A stretch of DNA of 64,000 bases from Rebecca billardiae RCC1528 (taxonomy: Eukaryota > Haptophyta): NCBI GenBank assembly GCA_965240325.2, contig OZ251250.1:930001-994000 (forward strand). The letters run 5' to 3'. Both the position numbers and the translations under genes were made by a program. Positions 1-12,644 of this stretch are shown here, one piece after another; positions within the stretch are counted from its first letter, which is position 1; each line of letters begins with the position of its first letter. The notes below the pieces were generated by a model. The model saw nothing but the letters and a program-made list of their open reading frames with translations, did no database searches and had not been told where the DNA came from.

Positions 1-1706
<1,706 letters not shown>

Positions 1707-2545
1707 GCAACGCGCGGCCGCAGCGGCAGCAGCGGCGCCGTCGAGCACGCGCGGCAAACAAATCTGCAGCGCGGGCAAGTCGACGGTCTGGCAGATGCGC
1801 GATCACGCCACAGCAGGCTGGAAGAGCCCGCCCGAGCTGCAGCATGCCGTAGGTGCTGCCCCAAGCTCTCGACTGCCCGTAAGCGGCGGCATGTGCGGCG
1901 GCGCCGGCGGCGGCCATGCTGCCCCGCGGTTGCGCGCAGCGGGGCGCCGCCGGCACCTCCGCGGTGAAGCGCACAGCGCTCGAGCCCACGGGGGCTGGCG
2001 ACCGTCAAACCGACACCCCATGACGCGGGGCTGCGTGCGCCAGCTGCGCGCACTCCGTGGGCCCACCTAGCCCGCTCGAGCAGCTCGCCTTGGGTGCGCG
2101 CAGCGGCTCGAGCACACTGGTATGCGACGCCTGCCGTGCCGCTGCCGCCGAGCATGTGCGGCCGACGGTCACGCAGCACGGGCGACTCGACGGCGGCGAG
2201 CAGGCGCGACGGCCTCGCCGCGCCGCGCTAGAGCCTGCCCGAGCTGCAGCACGCCGTAGGAGCAGCCCAGCGCCCTCCTCCGCCCTCCAGCTTCGGCGCG
2301 CGCAGCAGGCCCGCCGGCGGCCATGCTCAGATGCTGGCGTGGCAGGAAGATGGGCGCGGCCGGCCGCGCCGTCGCAAAGCGCGCAGAACTCGAGCTCGGG
2401 GTGGCGGACGGCCGCCAAACTGGCGCCGCAGGACGTGGCACTGCGTGCGTCAGCTGCGCGCACCCGCTGCGCCCGCGTAGCCCGTGCGAGCGCCGCGCCT
2501 CGGGCACACGCAGCGGCTCGACAAAGCCACGGCAGTAGTGCTGTG
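1707..2545. repeat. Dispersed repeat, copy A (partner at 40.2-41.05 kb)
   Basis: This block matches 40173-41052 in the same orientation over nearly its whole length, with short indels and scattered substitutions. Landmarks shared by both copies include CAACGCGCGGCCG at the left end and CTCGACTGCCCGTAAGCGGC inside. It is itself built of two diverged monomers about 404 bases apart: the phrase GAGCCYGCCCGAGCTGCAGCA recurs at about 1827 and 2231. I do not recognise a transposon protein in it. Confidence 0.8.
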
Positions 2546-3656
2546 CGCCCTGTCCGTGATCAGTCTCAGCTCTGAGGCACGCGCTCAGGAGGGCTGCGGC
2601 CGGGCCGAGCGCGATCTGCGCGGACGGTACAGCCTGGCGGCTCATGCCAGCCAGCCCAAAGCCCGCTCCGCCATCCGCGTCATGGCGCTCCAGCCTCTCG
2701 CGTGCTGCGCTGCAGCCGCGCTCGGCTGAAGACGTCGCCGAGTCCGCCGGGCACGCCGGCTGAGCAGTGGCAGCCAGGCGAAGCGTCGTCGCGGGCGAGG
2801 CTGCGCTGGGTGATGCGGCTCGGGTCGGTGGGCAAGTCGCACCCCGCCGTCGGTCGCCTCCACGCCCCCGGCTCGCTCGAGGTCAAAGTCAACTGCGCGA
2901 CGCGGAGCGTTCGCGGGCGCGCCGCGGGCGTGGCGCGGTGTACGCGTGGATACAAGCAGCCTCCCACGGATACTCAGAAGGGTGAGACGCACCGCCAGCG
3001 GCACCAGCACACAGTTGCACCCCACAAGACACACCTGCCGTGTCGACTGAAGCATCAGGCTCGGGCGCAACCGCGCGCGGCGCATGCGGGCCGCGGCGCG
3101 CTCGCACCGCGCGCGCCGTGAGGGCGAAAGGAGAGCACCCGTCAGGGCGGCGAGGAACTTGCCCAGCGCCACGCGGAAGACGACCCCAGCCCGCGTCGAC
3201 GCATAGTCGGGTCCGCGAGCAGCCTCGTCGGTCTTCGCGGAGTAGGTCGCGCCGCGAGCGAGGCAGCCCGCTCGTTTGTCCTCCGTCGCCGCAAAGTCGC
3301 CCGCTCCGCGGCGAGCTTCCACTGTCCGGCCGAGACGGGATTCGCTGACGGAGTAGCGGACCGTCCGAATGGTCACGGAAAATTCCAATCCGGCACTGTG
3401 CTTATTATTGCCGAGTAGTCAGATCTGTGAGATATCACTACAGCGCGCGCATACAGCAGGTCTCGCGTCTCTCTCTCTGGCTCTCTCTCTATAACAGCAG
3501 TCTCAACAGCAGCCTGCTGCTGTGAATTTTTCATCTGCTGCTCGACGAGTGCCGGCGACGATTATCAATCACGATGGTCATTGTCAATGCGTGCGCGCGC
3601 GGGGATTGGCGGTCGTCTGCGCCGACCGGCGCGATCGACGTGCGATGCGCTGGCAC
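2546..3656. other. No supported gene; short CT tract
   Basis: Open frames on both strands (for example minus 2642-3388, which begins at TTG rather than ATG) show no domain. A short CT-rich tract lies near 3470-3492. I see nothing else. Confidence 0.4.
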
Positions 3657-4559
3657 TTAGCGCGGCGCGACGAGGGCTGCCATTGATGCCAGCGTCCCTG
3701 GCAGCTTGTGCGACAAGCGCCCGCCGCCTGCAGTGGCGTCCGGTGCTGGACGCGGTCCCAGCGCGTGCCCAGCGGGCGCGCTCGGTGCGTGCGCAGGCTT
3801 TGACGATGCCATCGAGGCGCTGGCTGCGGGAGCGGCAGCGGCGGGCGTCGAGGTCGGGCCCAAGCAGCGATCGTCGTTGTCGAGCCCGTGCCGCGACGGC
3901 GGGGTCCAGGGCGCGGCAGGCGGCGCGCCGCTGCGGGGAGCCGGCGGCTGCAGCTTGGGCCGAAGCAGCGGCAGCCCTCCGCGCAGCAGCGGAGGGATCA
4001 GTGCGGAGAGAGACGGGCGCCGTTGCTGCGGGGCGGCGCGCTCGAAGCTCGAATCGGCCAGCAGCTGCGAGATGGCATCGCAGAGGTTCGCGCTGCTGAG
4101 CACGGCGTGCGCCCGCGCGTCCTCATCCTGCGAGTCGTACGCATCGTCGTCGTCGTCGTCGTCGTCGTCATCGTCGCTGCTGTCGTCTGTGTCTGTGCCG
4201 ATGTTCCAAGCGTCCGCGCCCGGCGGGGCTGTGGTAGCGGGCTGGAGCGCAGCGCCTGAGCGCCCCCGGGCTTCGGGCGACGAGTACCTCGAGTTCGGGG
4301 CCGTCGAGCGCATGCTCAGCTCCGCGTCCGACGACGGGCTGAGCGACAGGCACACGGACGACACGCCCACCGCGGCTGACAGTGACGCGTCCGACGCGTC
4401 CGACGCGCCGTTGGCGTGGCTCGTCGGCTTCTGAGCGGAGGGGGCGTTGCGTGCTGTGCTCGAGGATGGTGAGAGCATGTCGGCGCGCACGTCGATGGGC
4501 GCGAGCTGTTCGGGTCCGTCGCCAGCGCTCGAGACGAGGCCGGCCGCCGACGTGAGCAT
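3657..4559 (-). CDS. Hypothetical protein with acidic Ser/Asp tract
   Basis: I do not recognise the family. From the ATG at 4559 the frame encodes 300 residues ending at TAA 3657. A Ser-rich N-terminal half is followed by an uninterrupted Asp run (TDDSSDDDD... at about 4140-4190), a helical segment (AHAVLSSANLCDAISQLLAD) and a Pro/Ala-rich tail. The frame stays open upstream to 4949 and would add a basic stretch (RARNPRLVKRQR) that could be a nuclear signal, but base composition turns AT-rich above about 4640, so the longer start is doubtful. Acidic and low-complexity content suggests a nuclear protein, by inference only. Confidence 0.45.
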   Translation of the reverse strand: MLTSAAGLVSSAGDGPEQLAPIDVRADMLSPSSSTARNAPSAQKPTSHANGASDASDASLSAAVGVSSVCLSLSPSSDAELSMRSTAPNSRYSSPEARGRSGAALQPATTAPPGADAWNIGTDTDDSSDDDDDDDDDDDAYDSQDEDARAHAVLSSANLCDAISQLLADSSFERAAPQQRRPSLSALIPPLLRGGLPLLRPKLQPPAPRSGAPPAAPWTPPSRHGLDNDDRCLGPTSTPAAAAPAASASMASSKPAHAPSAPAGHALGPRPAPDATAGGGRLSHKLPGTLASMAALVAPR

Positions 4560-4957
4560 TAGTCGCTGCCGCTTGACGAGACGCGGATTACGCGCGCGCG
4601 GGTGGACCCACGCAAAAACGACGGTGTCAGACGAAATGATAGTAGCCTCGCTGCGAAAGGTACTCCGGTTACCATGATTCCTTGAAGGTGTCCCCGCGTG
4701 ATCCGTCAAGCGGCGTAAATGCTTAATACATATACTTATATATAAGTATATGTGTTTAAATATAGATAACCGTAAAGAAGAAACGAAGCGGTGTGGGGAG
4801 GATGTCTCAGACATACGGTGATGTCTCAGACAATGATCATGCTTGTACTTGTTCAGATTCTGTAAGCCTGTGCGGAATAATGCTCCGAAAACCGAAGTCT
4901 TTGACATGGGGGATCTCAACCACGTCAAGTGTGAAGGTTCGACATCCAAAATTTCAA
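4560..4957. other. AT-rich upstream region
   Basis: Base composition drops sharply in GC here, with alternating TA stretches at 4728-4765. It lies 5' of the minus-strand hypothetical gene and may hold its promoter. Within it, 4912-4928 carries a diverged copy of the motif GATCTCAGCCACGTCAG that recurs at 5560 and 5644. Confidence 0.4.
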
Positions 4958-5557
4958 CTACAGGTGGATACGGGCTAACTGGACACAGGGGCTATCTGGA
5001 CACTCAGCGGGCGGCGGGCCTCGTGGCGAGGGCTCGTGGGCGAACGAGCACGAGCGCCCACTGGCGGGTCGCCACGACGGCGCACGATGTTCGCTGAACT
5101 CACCTGGTCGTGAGACGTCGTCTGCGCACGCGCCAGGTCGCGCTTCTCGCCGCCTTCGCCTTGTTTCGTGAGTCCCGCGCACAAGGGCGAACGCCAGCGT
5201 TTCAAGCCGCAAGGCGCGTGCGCGGACTCAGGAAGGGCGGACTCCGAGGCAAGGCGCGGTTGCGCTGGCGTGGGTAGGTCCCAGAGCAACCGTCCGAGCC
5301 GCTGCACACGCTTTTCCTCCGCGCGCGCGTCTCTGAGCTCGATTCCCATGCCTCAGCCAGTGCCAGGGGCTAATTGGACAGTGCCATTGCGGCCGCCACG
5401 CGCGGAGACGGGCCCGCAGCGCAGAAAGCGCGCTGCGGCGGAACTCCAGGGACCCCCTGAAGTCCGTCCCTGGCGCCCCTTCGACCCCAATGCTCCCAGG
5501 GAGGCCTCCGCGTGAGTTGGGTCGGCCACTGTCCAGATCACCCGTATCCACCTGTAG
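4958..5557. mobile_element. MITE-like element with 28-bp terminal inverted repeats
   Basis: The left end (4958-4985, starting CTACAGGTGGATACGGG) is matched in inverted orientation by the right end (5530-5557) with 3 mismatches in 28. The subterminal phrase ATCTGGACA is also repeated inward of both ends. The 600-base body has no credible transposase frame, so this would be a non-autonomous DNA transposon. I see no clear target-site duplication: flanks end TTTCAA on the left and start GGGATC on the right. The superfamily is unassigned. Confidence 0.5.
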
Positions 5558-5559
5558 GG

Positions 5560-5660
5560 GATCTCAGCCACGTCAGGTGCTTGTGTTAACCACTATAACC
5601 GCGAACAATCGGATTCAATTTGCTATGAAGTCCTCGCGAAGGAGATCTCAGCCACGTCAG
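5560..5660 (+). repeat. Repeated 17-bp motif GATCTCAGCCACGTCAG
   Basis: Exact copies lie at 5560-5576 and 5644-5660, 84 bases apart, with a diverged copy at 4912-4928 on the other side of the MITE-like element and a weaker one near 5801. Each is followed by a similar ACTTGT-type tail. It contains CACGTC, a bZIP-like core, but no gene start lies next to it. It may be a remnant of another small repeat. Confidence 0.5.
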
Positions 5661-5930
5661 ATACTTGTATTCGCAAGGATAAATCGGCTTGAACGTCGAT
5701 ACCTCCAAACAGATGCGAGGCGGTGCGGGGTCCTCGGACAAATGTCAAATATTCGGTGACTGATTGATTGTCATGTACAGCTGGTGATTGGTCGACAGGC
5801 AATCTCAGCCTTGTCGCGCGTATTTTGGGCGGTTTAAAAAGGCGAAGCGCCATTTTTTCATCTGAAGTACCCCTATATTACCCCCATATAAGATACCATA
5901 AGATAGTTCAGGGCGGAAAGTCCGGGAGGT

Positions 5931-6835
5931 GACGAAACACAAAAAGTTGGTCCGCTGGGCCGCGGTGCGCGATGCAGCGGTGCTCCCGCGCGCTCGGGCG
6001 GCCACTTGCCCGCCGTGCGCGTGGCAATATGCGCGTCAGCACCGGCTGGGACGTGCCTGTGGGATGATGTGGTCTGTGAACGTCCCATCAGTGCGCTTGA
6101 ATGACCGTGTCGCGCGCGTGTGATGCAGTACGCGTGCACCGCTGTGCTTGCTCGCCCGTGCTCGTCGCTTGCGCCGAACGCGCGGCTGGCACGAGGTTGT
6201 GCTCGGTGAGCGAGTACTGACTGAAGCCACCAAGCGTTTGTGTGAGATAATGCCGCTCTCTCAACGCTTCACCATCTCCACGGTCGCGTCGCATCGCATC
6301 TTTCGGGGCAACTTCGAAGCACGCATGCTGCATGGTGTATTCCGCGCTCAAAGGTATTTCAAATTGAAAAGCAATGGCCTGTCTCAGTGGTGTAATGCTT
6401 GAGACAGCTTGGCATGCGTGATCCTCCGGAGAACGCAGCTGTAGGGGACAGTGCGCGGCAGGAGCAAGGGCAGACGCCATGTACGTGCCGTGAACGGCCC
6501 AAGTCGGTACTCGCTCTCCGAGCACAACCTCGTGCCAGCCGCGCGTTCGGGACTTCGGCGCAAGCGACGAGCACGGGCCCGCGGAGCAAGTCACAGCGGT
6601 GCACGCGTACTGCATCACACGCGCGCGACACGGTCATTCAAGCGCACTGATGGGACGTTCACAGACCATATCATCCTGGCACAGGCACGTCCCAGCCGGT
6701 GCTGACGCGCATATTGCCACGCGCACGGCGGGCAAGTGGCCGCCCGAGCGCGCGGGAGCACCGCTGCCATCGCGCACCGCGGCCCCACCGCCCCAGCGGC
6801 CAGCGGACCAACTTTTTGTGTTTCGTCACGCAGTT
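5931..6835. repeat. Foldback element: two near-identical inverted arms
   Basis: The left arm (about 5931-6230) reads as the reverse complement of the right arm (about 6510-6835), with only small indels. Both outer ends carry GACGAAACACAAAAAGTTGG. The loop of about 280 bases is unique. Frames inside the arms simply mirror each other and are not genes. The structure ends about 100 bases from the stop codon of the fucosyltransferase-like gene. Confidence 0.85.
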
Positions 6836-6935
6836 GATCAAGAGAGTCCGGCCGGGGGCTCACCGTTGAATCGGTACTGGTACCGCCATGAATCGTGAGC
6901 CGCGGGCGGACCTTCCGCCCGGCCCCACCCCCCCC

Positions 6936-9900
6936 TCAGAGGCCGGCGCCGAGGGCGTCGAGCGCGAGCGTGGGGACGGCCGGCTCGGCGCAGTACGCGC
7001 TGCCGTTGTGGATCAGGCTGACGAACCGGCCGGCGCCGCCGCCGCCCCCGAGCGGCTCCCACACGTCGTGCATGCAGTAGTGCGCGCGCGCGTCCGCGTG
7101 CGCCGCGCGCGCGGCTGCGGAGCGCGCGTACCCCGTGTTGGACGACAGCACGTGCGCGTCGCACAGGCCGTAGAGCCAGTGCTCGGCCGCCGCGAGCAGC
7201 ACGCCCGCCTCGCGGCTCGCCGCCGAGCCGCTCCCGTGCGCGATGTGCTGCAGAGCGGCCGCGCCCGGCGTCACCACCTCCGAGCCCGCGGCCAGAGCGC
7301 CGCCGGTGGCGCGCGCGAAGGCGGCACCGAGCGCTTCCGGAGCGCACGCGCGCAGTTGGTGCGAGTCGGAGAGGAAGAGGAAGAGCGGACGCGGCGCGGC
7401 GGCGCCACCCGCGGGCGTCGTGCCGTTCGCGCCGCCGGCGCCGCCGGCCGCCGCGCGCTCGGCCGCCAGCCGGCGGTACACAGCCACCGACTTTTCGAAC
7501 ATGAATGTGTATGGCGCGCACGCGTCGGGCGCGCCGGCCGAGAGCTCGCCGGAGAGCAGCCGCCGGGGCGCGGCCGCGCCACCGGGGCCCGGCTCGTCGC
7601 CTGCCGGCTCGGCGTCCGGCGCGGGCGCGGCGGGCTCGGCGGCCGGCGTCGCCGCCGCGGAGGCGCCCGCCGGCTGCGTCGCGGCGTCGGCGGCGTGCGC
7701 TTCGCTTCCGGCCGGCTGCGGCGGCTGCGCGCCCGGCGCGAGCGCACCGCCCGGCGCGCCGGCCGGCTGAGCAGACGGCGCCGCCGCCGGCGCGTCGGCC
7801 GGCGGCTCGGCGGCCGGCGGCTCGGGCTGCGCCGCCACCGCTGAGCCGTCAGCTGCGGCCGGCGCGCCGCCCAGCAGCGGTGTCGCAGCGGGCGCGCCCG
7901 CGATGGGCGCGGCGGCCGACTCCGCCGCCGCCGCCGCCGCCCCCGGATCGGCAGGTGCCGCCGTCGGCACGGCGGCAGGCGCGGCCTCGGCGGGCGGGTA
8001 GACAGCCGGCTCGGCCACGCCCGCCACCTCCACCGCCGTCGCCGCCTCCTCCGCCGTCGCCGCCGCCTCGGCCGCGGCCGCCGTGGGCGCAGCCGCGTCC
8101 GCCTGCGCGCCGCCAGCCGCCTCGGCCGCCGCCCCGGCCGCCGCGCCCGCACTGCCGTGCGCGGCTTGCGGGGCCTCCGGAGGGTCCGGAGGGTCCAGAG
8201 GGTCCGGACCTTCCGGACCCTCCGGACCTTCCGGACCTTCCGGACCTTCCGGACCTTCCGGACCCTCCGGAGGGTCCGGACCCTCCGGACCCTCCGGAGG
8301 GTCCGGAGCCTCCGGAGGCTCCGTGGCGGCGCCGCTGCCCTCGGGGCGCGGGGTCGCCTCGTGCTGCCCGGCGCCCGCGCCCGGCGCAGCCGCTACCGTC
8401 GTCGCGCCCGCGCCCCCCGCAGCTGCCCCGCCCTCCGCCGCCGCGGCCGCGCCGGCCGGCTCCGCCGCACCCGGCGGCGCGCGCGCAGCAGCGTCATCGC
8501 CTGCCGTGCCGCCAGCCTGCTGCGTCTGCGTGGCGTCCGCCTGCTGCGCGCCGGCCGCGCGGGCCGCCAGCTCAGCCCCCTGCTGCGCGGGAGCGGGCGT
8601 CGCCCCCGCGACCGGTGCCGCCGCGGACGCCGCCGCCGCGGCGCCGGCCTGCGCGGCGGCTGCCGCCTCCGCAGCCGTGGCGGCCGCCTCGGCTGCCGCG
8701 CCGACAACCTCGGCCGCCGCGGCCTCGGCCTCCGCGGAGGCCGCGGCGGCCGCGGCGGCCACGGCCGTCGTACTGTCGGCGGCCGCCGCGTCGGCCGCCG
8801 CAGCCGCCGCCTCTGCGGGCGCCGCGGCTGTCGCGTCGTCGGCCGCCGCGTCGGCCGCCGCCGCCACCGCCTCCGTGCCCGCTGCGGCCGTCGCATCGGC
8901 GTCGGCCGCGCCGGCCGCCGCCGACGTTGGCGCGGCCGCGGCCGCGGCCGCCTGCGCGCGCGCCGCCGCCGCCGCGTCCGCGACCGCGGGCGCTGCACCT
9001 GCCTGCGTGGCGGTGGGCTGCGCCTGCGGCATCGCCGCCGCCGCCTGCTGCGCCGCCGATGCCGCTGGGCTCGGCTGCGGCTGTGGCTGCGCCGCCGCCG
9101 CCTCGGCCGAGGCGGCGGCGGCGGCGGCGACGGCGGCGGCCGGCTGCGCGCCGCGCGCCGCCGCGCCGCCGGCGGGCGCCGCCCCGAGTCTGGCGGCGGC
9201 GGCGTTGGCGGCGGCGGCGTTGGCGGCGTTGGCCTTGGCCTTGGCGAAGGCGCGGTCGCCGGAGCGTATGTGCAGCCCGACGCGCACGCGCCCCTCCGCG
9301 CCCGCGCTGACCACGCGCGCCAGCGCGTCGCCGACCGCGCCGAGCGTGCGCGGCCGCGGCCGCAGCAGCGCGCGCAGCAGGCAGCCAAACTGGCCGCTGG
9401 TGGCGTTGAGGCCGCCCGCCGCGTCGCGCCGGCGCGCGTGCAGCGGCGAGGCGAGGAGCGCCTGCGTGAAGCCGCGGTTCGAGGCGAGCTCGAGCGCGGG
9501 CGTCGGGTAGAGCGTCTCCAGATCCGTCTGTGCGTGCGCGGCGCGCAGCTGCCCCTTCGACTTGTTGATCAGCCGGACTTTTGCGGGCTGCGGCCGGACT
9601 TTCGAGTGGCCGGGCGCCGCCGGCCCCGCCGCGGGCGCGTCGGCGGCGGCGGCGTCGGCGTCGGCGGCGCGGCGCGGCGCGGGTGCGCGGCGGAAGAGCT
9701 GCGCGGACGTCAGCCCGGGCAGCGCGCTGTCGTACGCAAGCGGCAGCTCCGCGTCGTCCACGAGCAGCGCGCGCTCGGTGAGGACAGCTAGCAGGAAGGC
9801 GCTCACCAGGCCGGACAGGCGGTCGGCCAGGCCGCCCGGACAGCCCGCGCCGCCGTGCGGGCCGCACTGGTAGGCGAGGTAGCGGCCCGAGGCGAGGAGG

Positions 9901-10150
9901 GAGGCGTGGCGCGCGGCGTACGCGGCCGCCCAGTCGGTGGGCGCGCGGCACGCCGCAGGGAGCGGGTCCCAACCCTCGGGCAGCGGCGGCGGGGTCGGCT
10001 CGGCGGCTGGCTCGGCGGCCGGCTCGGCGGGCGGCTCGGTGGGCGCGGGCGTGCCGGCCGCGCCCGGCGGCGTCACGCTGACGATGCGCGCGCCGCCCGT
10101 TGTCCGGTTGTCCAGCACGCGCCGCGCCGTCGAGTAGAGCACTGGCGGCG

Positions 10151-10182
<32 letters not shown>

Positions 10183-10620
10183 TGCGGCTGCGGCTGCGGC
10201 TGCGGCTGCGGCTGCGGCTGCGGCGGCTGCTGCGCGGCCGCCGTCGCGGCCGCGGCTGCGGGCGCGGCTGGCTGCGGCGGCGGCTGCTGCTGCTGCTGCT
10301 GCTGCTGCGCGGCGGCGGCGGCGGCGGCGCTGCCGGCCGGCCCCGCCTCGGCGTCCGGGCACGCGCCGTCCAGCGCCTCGCGCACCGTACGGCACGTCGC
10401 GTACCGCACCGCGCAGGCCGTCAGGTTTGAGCTGTTGAGCCAACGCCCCTCTGCCGGGCGCGCGCTTGCGGCCGTGAGCGCGTACGAGGAGCCGTGGGTG
10501 AAGGCGAGGGTGCGGCCGGGCGGCACGAGGGAGAGGACGAACCACTCGGCGACGGTGGAGAGCACGGCCTCCGCCGCGGGGCTGAGCGGCGTGGGCGTGG
10601 GCGCGGGCGCGGGCGTCGCC

Positions 10621-10654
<34 letters not shown>

Positions 10655-10704
10655 CGCCGCCGTCGCCGCCGCCGCCGCCGCCGCGCCGGCCGCGCCGGCC
10701 GCGC

Positions 10705-10743
<39 letters not shown>

Positions 10744-12644
10744 AGCGTCTTGCGCTTCGAGCCGCCGCTGCCGCCCTTCGCGCCGCCGCCGCCGCCGCCG
10801 CCCTTCGCGCACGCGGGGCACGCCGCCCACGGCGCGTACACCGCGCCGCCCGACGCGATCACCAGCCCCCCGCCCGCCTCCGCCCGCTCGCGCCGCGCCT
10901 CCTCCGCCACGCCGCCGTCGTCCGACGTGACGAAGAGGGGGGCGCGCGCGGCGGCGAGGCCGGTGAGCAGCAGCGCGCAGCGCACGATCGAGCGCGTGCC
11001 CAGCGGCTGCGGCGCGCCCACCCTGAGCGCCGCCGCGCGCGCCCCGGACACGCCCGGACTCTTGGCGTCGCGGTGCGCGTCCATGGCGTGCGTGCGCATG
11101 CGCAGCTGCAGCGCGTCGAACGACGAAACCGGCGGGCGGAGCGGCGGGGGCAGGCCGCGCGCGGCGGCGGCGGCGAGCGCGTCGGCGGGTGGCGCGGGCT
11201 GCGACGGGTCCGCGAGCAGCTCGCCGATCCTCCGCCGCGTCGCCGCCGCGGGGCGCCACAGCCAGCGCAGCACGCACCCCCAGCGACACCCGCCTCCATG
11301 CTTGGTGCGACCGGGCCCGCCATGGCAGTCGTCCGCCCACCGCGCGAGCGTGTCGGCGAAGAGCGGGTTGAGCGCGAGGTCGTACGAGCGCTCGAAGGCG
11401 TCGCGCATCAGCCACACCCGCGCGCCGCCGAACCGGTCGTCGCCCACGAACCGCGCGCTCTTGTAGTCCACGCGCGCGTGCGGAACACACGGAAGCGGCG
11501 CGCACCACGACAACTCAAGCGAGGAGCGGCGGCGCGCGGAGGCGTAGTCGGAGAGGGCGGCCTCCTCGGCGGCGGGGTTGGCGGTGAGGGCGGGGTCGCC
11601 CACGCCCGAGCCGAGCATCCGCCAGTCGATCGCGCGCGGCGTCACCAGCTCCGTCAGCGCCAGCGGCTGCGTCCAGTTGTGCACCAGCAGCACGCGGCGG
11701 GTCAGCATGCTCAGCAGCAGCGCGCCGCGGAGCGCGCGCACGCGGTTGCCCCAGCCGAAGTTGTTCGGGCTGAACTCGAGCCACGGGCCGCGCAGCCGGT
11801 TGGCCGCGTGGAACGCCGCGTACTCGCGCAGCGCCACGCGCATCGGGCCGTCCGCCGCCCCGGGTGGCGCGGCCGAGCCGGCGGCGGCCGCGCGCCGCGC
11901 CGCCGGACCGGCGCTGCCGCCGGCCGCGCCGCGCGCCGCGTCCGCGTCCGCGTCGCCCGCGGCGGGCGGGCGGCCGCCCGGCTCGGCCGCGCCCCCCGGC
12001 TCGGCCGCACGCGCCGCCGCCGCGCCGCGCCACCCGCCGCCGCCCTGCGCGCCCTGCAGCTGCGCCGGAACGCCGCTCATGTGGCGCGGGATGGCGCGCG
12101 CCGCGTCCGCCGCGCCGGCCGCGTGCGCGTAGCCCGCGGGCACGGCGCGGTCGGCGCGCGCGCGCGGCATGGGCTCGTACGACGGCAGCGCGAGCCACGG
12201 CTCCGGCCCGCCGCGCGCCGCGCCGCCGCCGCCGCCCTCCGCCGGGGGCGCGCCGCCGCTCGCCCAGCCGCCGGCCGCGCGCGCGCCGCCGCGCGCGCCC
12301 TCGCCAAAGGGCGCGCCGCCGGCATAGGGCGCGCGGCGCCGCAAGGGCGTGGGCTCGGCGGGGAGCAGCTCGCGCCCCAGCGCGCCGGGCCGCACGCCGC
12401 GCGGCGCGCGCAGCCCGCGCGCGTGCGCGAGCCCGGCGCGCGGCGCGTTCGCGTCGCGCGCCGAGCGCTCGCCGCCCGCGTCGGCGCGCGAGCGCGCGAG
12501 CATGCGCTGCACGGCGAGGAAGGGGAGGACGCTGCCGACGAGCGCGGCCACGACGAGCACGCCCCACCGCCGGCGCCGCGCCGGCCGCGCCGGGGCGGGG
12601 CGCGCCACCTCACGCGGCGAGTGCGGCCCGCGCTCCACTCCCAT
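6936..12644 (-). CDS. Tandem two-domain fucosyltransferase-like type II membrane protein
   Basis: A predicted Golgi glycosyltransferase of the GT-B fucosyltransferase group (GT37/GT23/GT65-like). From ATG 12644 it has 1902 residues: a short Arg-rich cytosolic tail, a membrane anchor at about 24-50 (GVLVVAALVGSVLPFLAV), a low-complexity stem, then two catalytic-like units. Unit 1 has NNFGWGNRVRALRGALLLS (about 290), LQLRMRTH (about 515) and LFVTSDDGG (about 570). Unit 2 has GGLADRLSGLVSAFLLAVLT (about 940), VGLHIRSGDRAF (about 1128), LFLSDSHQLR (about 1760) and LSSNTGYARS (about 1833). These match in order the nucleotide-sugar-site and HxR motifs of the family. An Ala/Pro-rich segment of more than 500 residues, including a PEGPEGP tract, splits unit 2. 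An in-frame start at 12749 is possible but leaves a longer tail. Acceptor substrate cannot be told. Confidence 0.75.
8173..8330 (-). repeat. TCCGGACCT-type minisatellite inside the coding sequence
   Basis: A 9-bp-period GC-rich tandem repeat (TCCGGACCT/TCCGGACCC and its GGAGGGTCC variants). In the minus-strand reading frame it encodes a collagen-like PEGPEGPDPPEGP tract in the middle of the second glycosyltransferase unit. Length variation by whole units would keep the frame. Confidence 0.8.

Noticed and set aside
7505-9310. Long plus-strand Pro/Arg-rich open frames opposite the fucosyltransferase-like gene
   Set aside because: Mirror frames of an Ala/Gly-rich coding region; no independent motif.
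10617-10740. GCC-repeat tract as a separate plus-strand poly-Pro gene
   Set aside because: It is the antisense of a poly-Gly linker in the fucosyltransferase-like protein.
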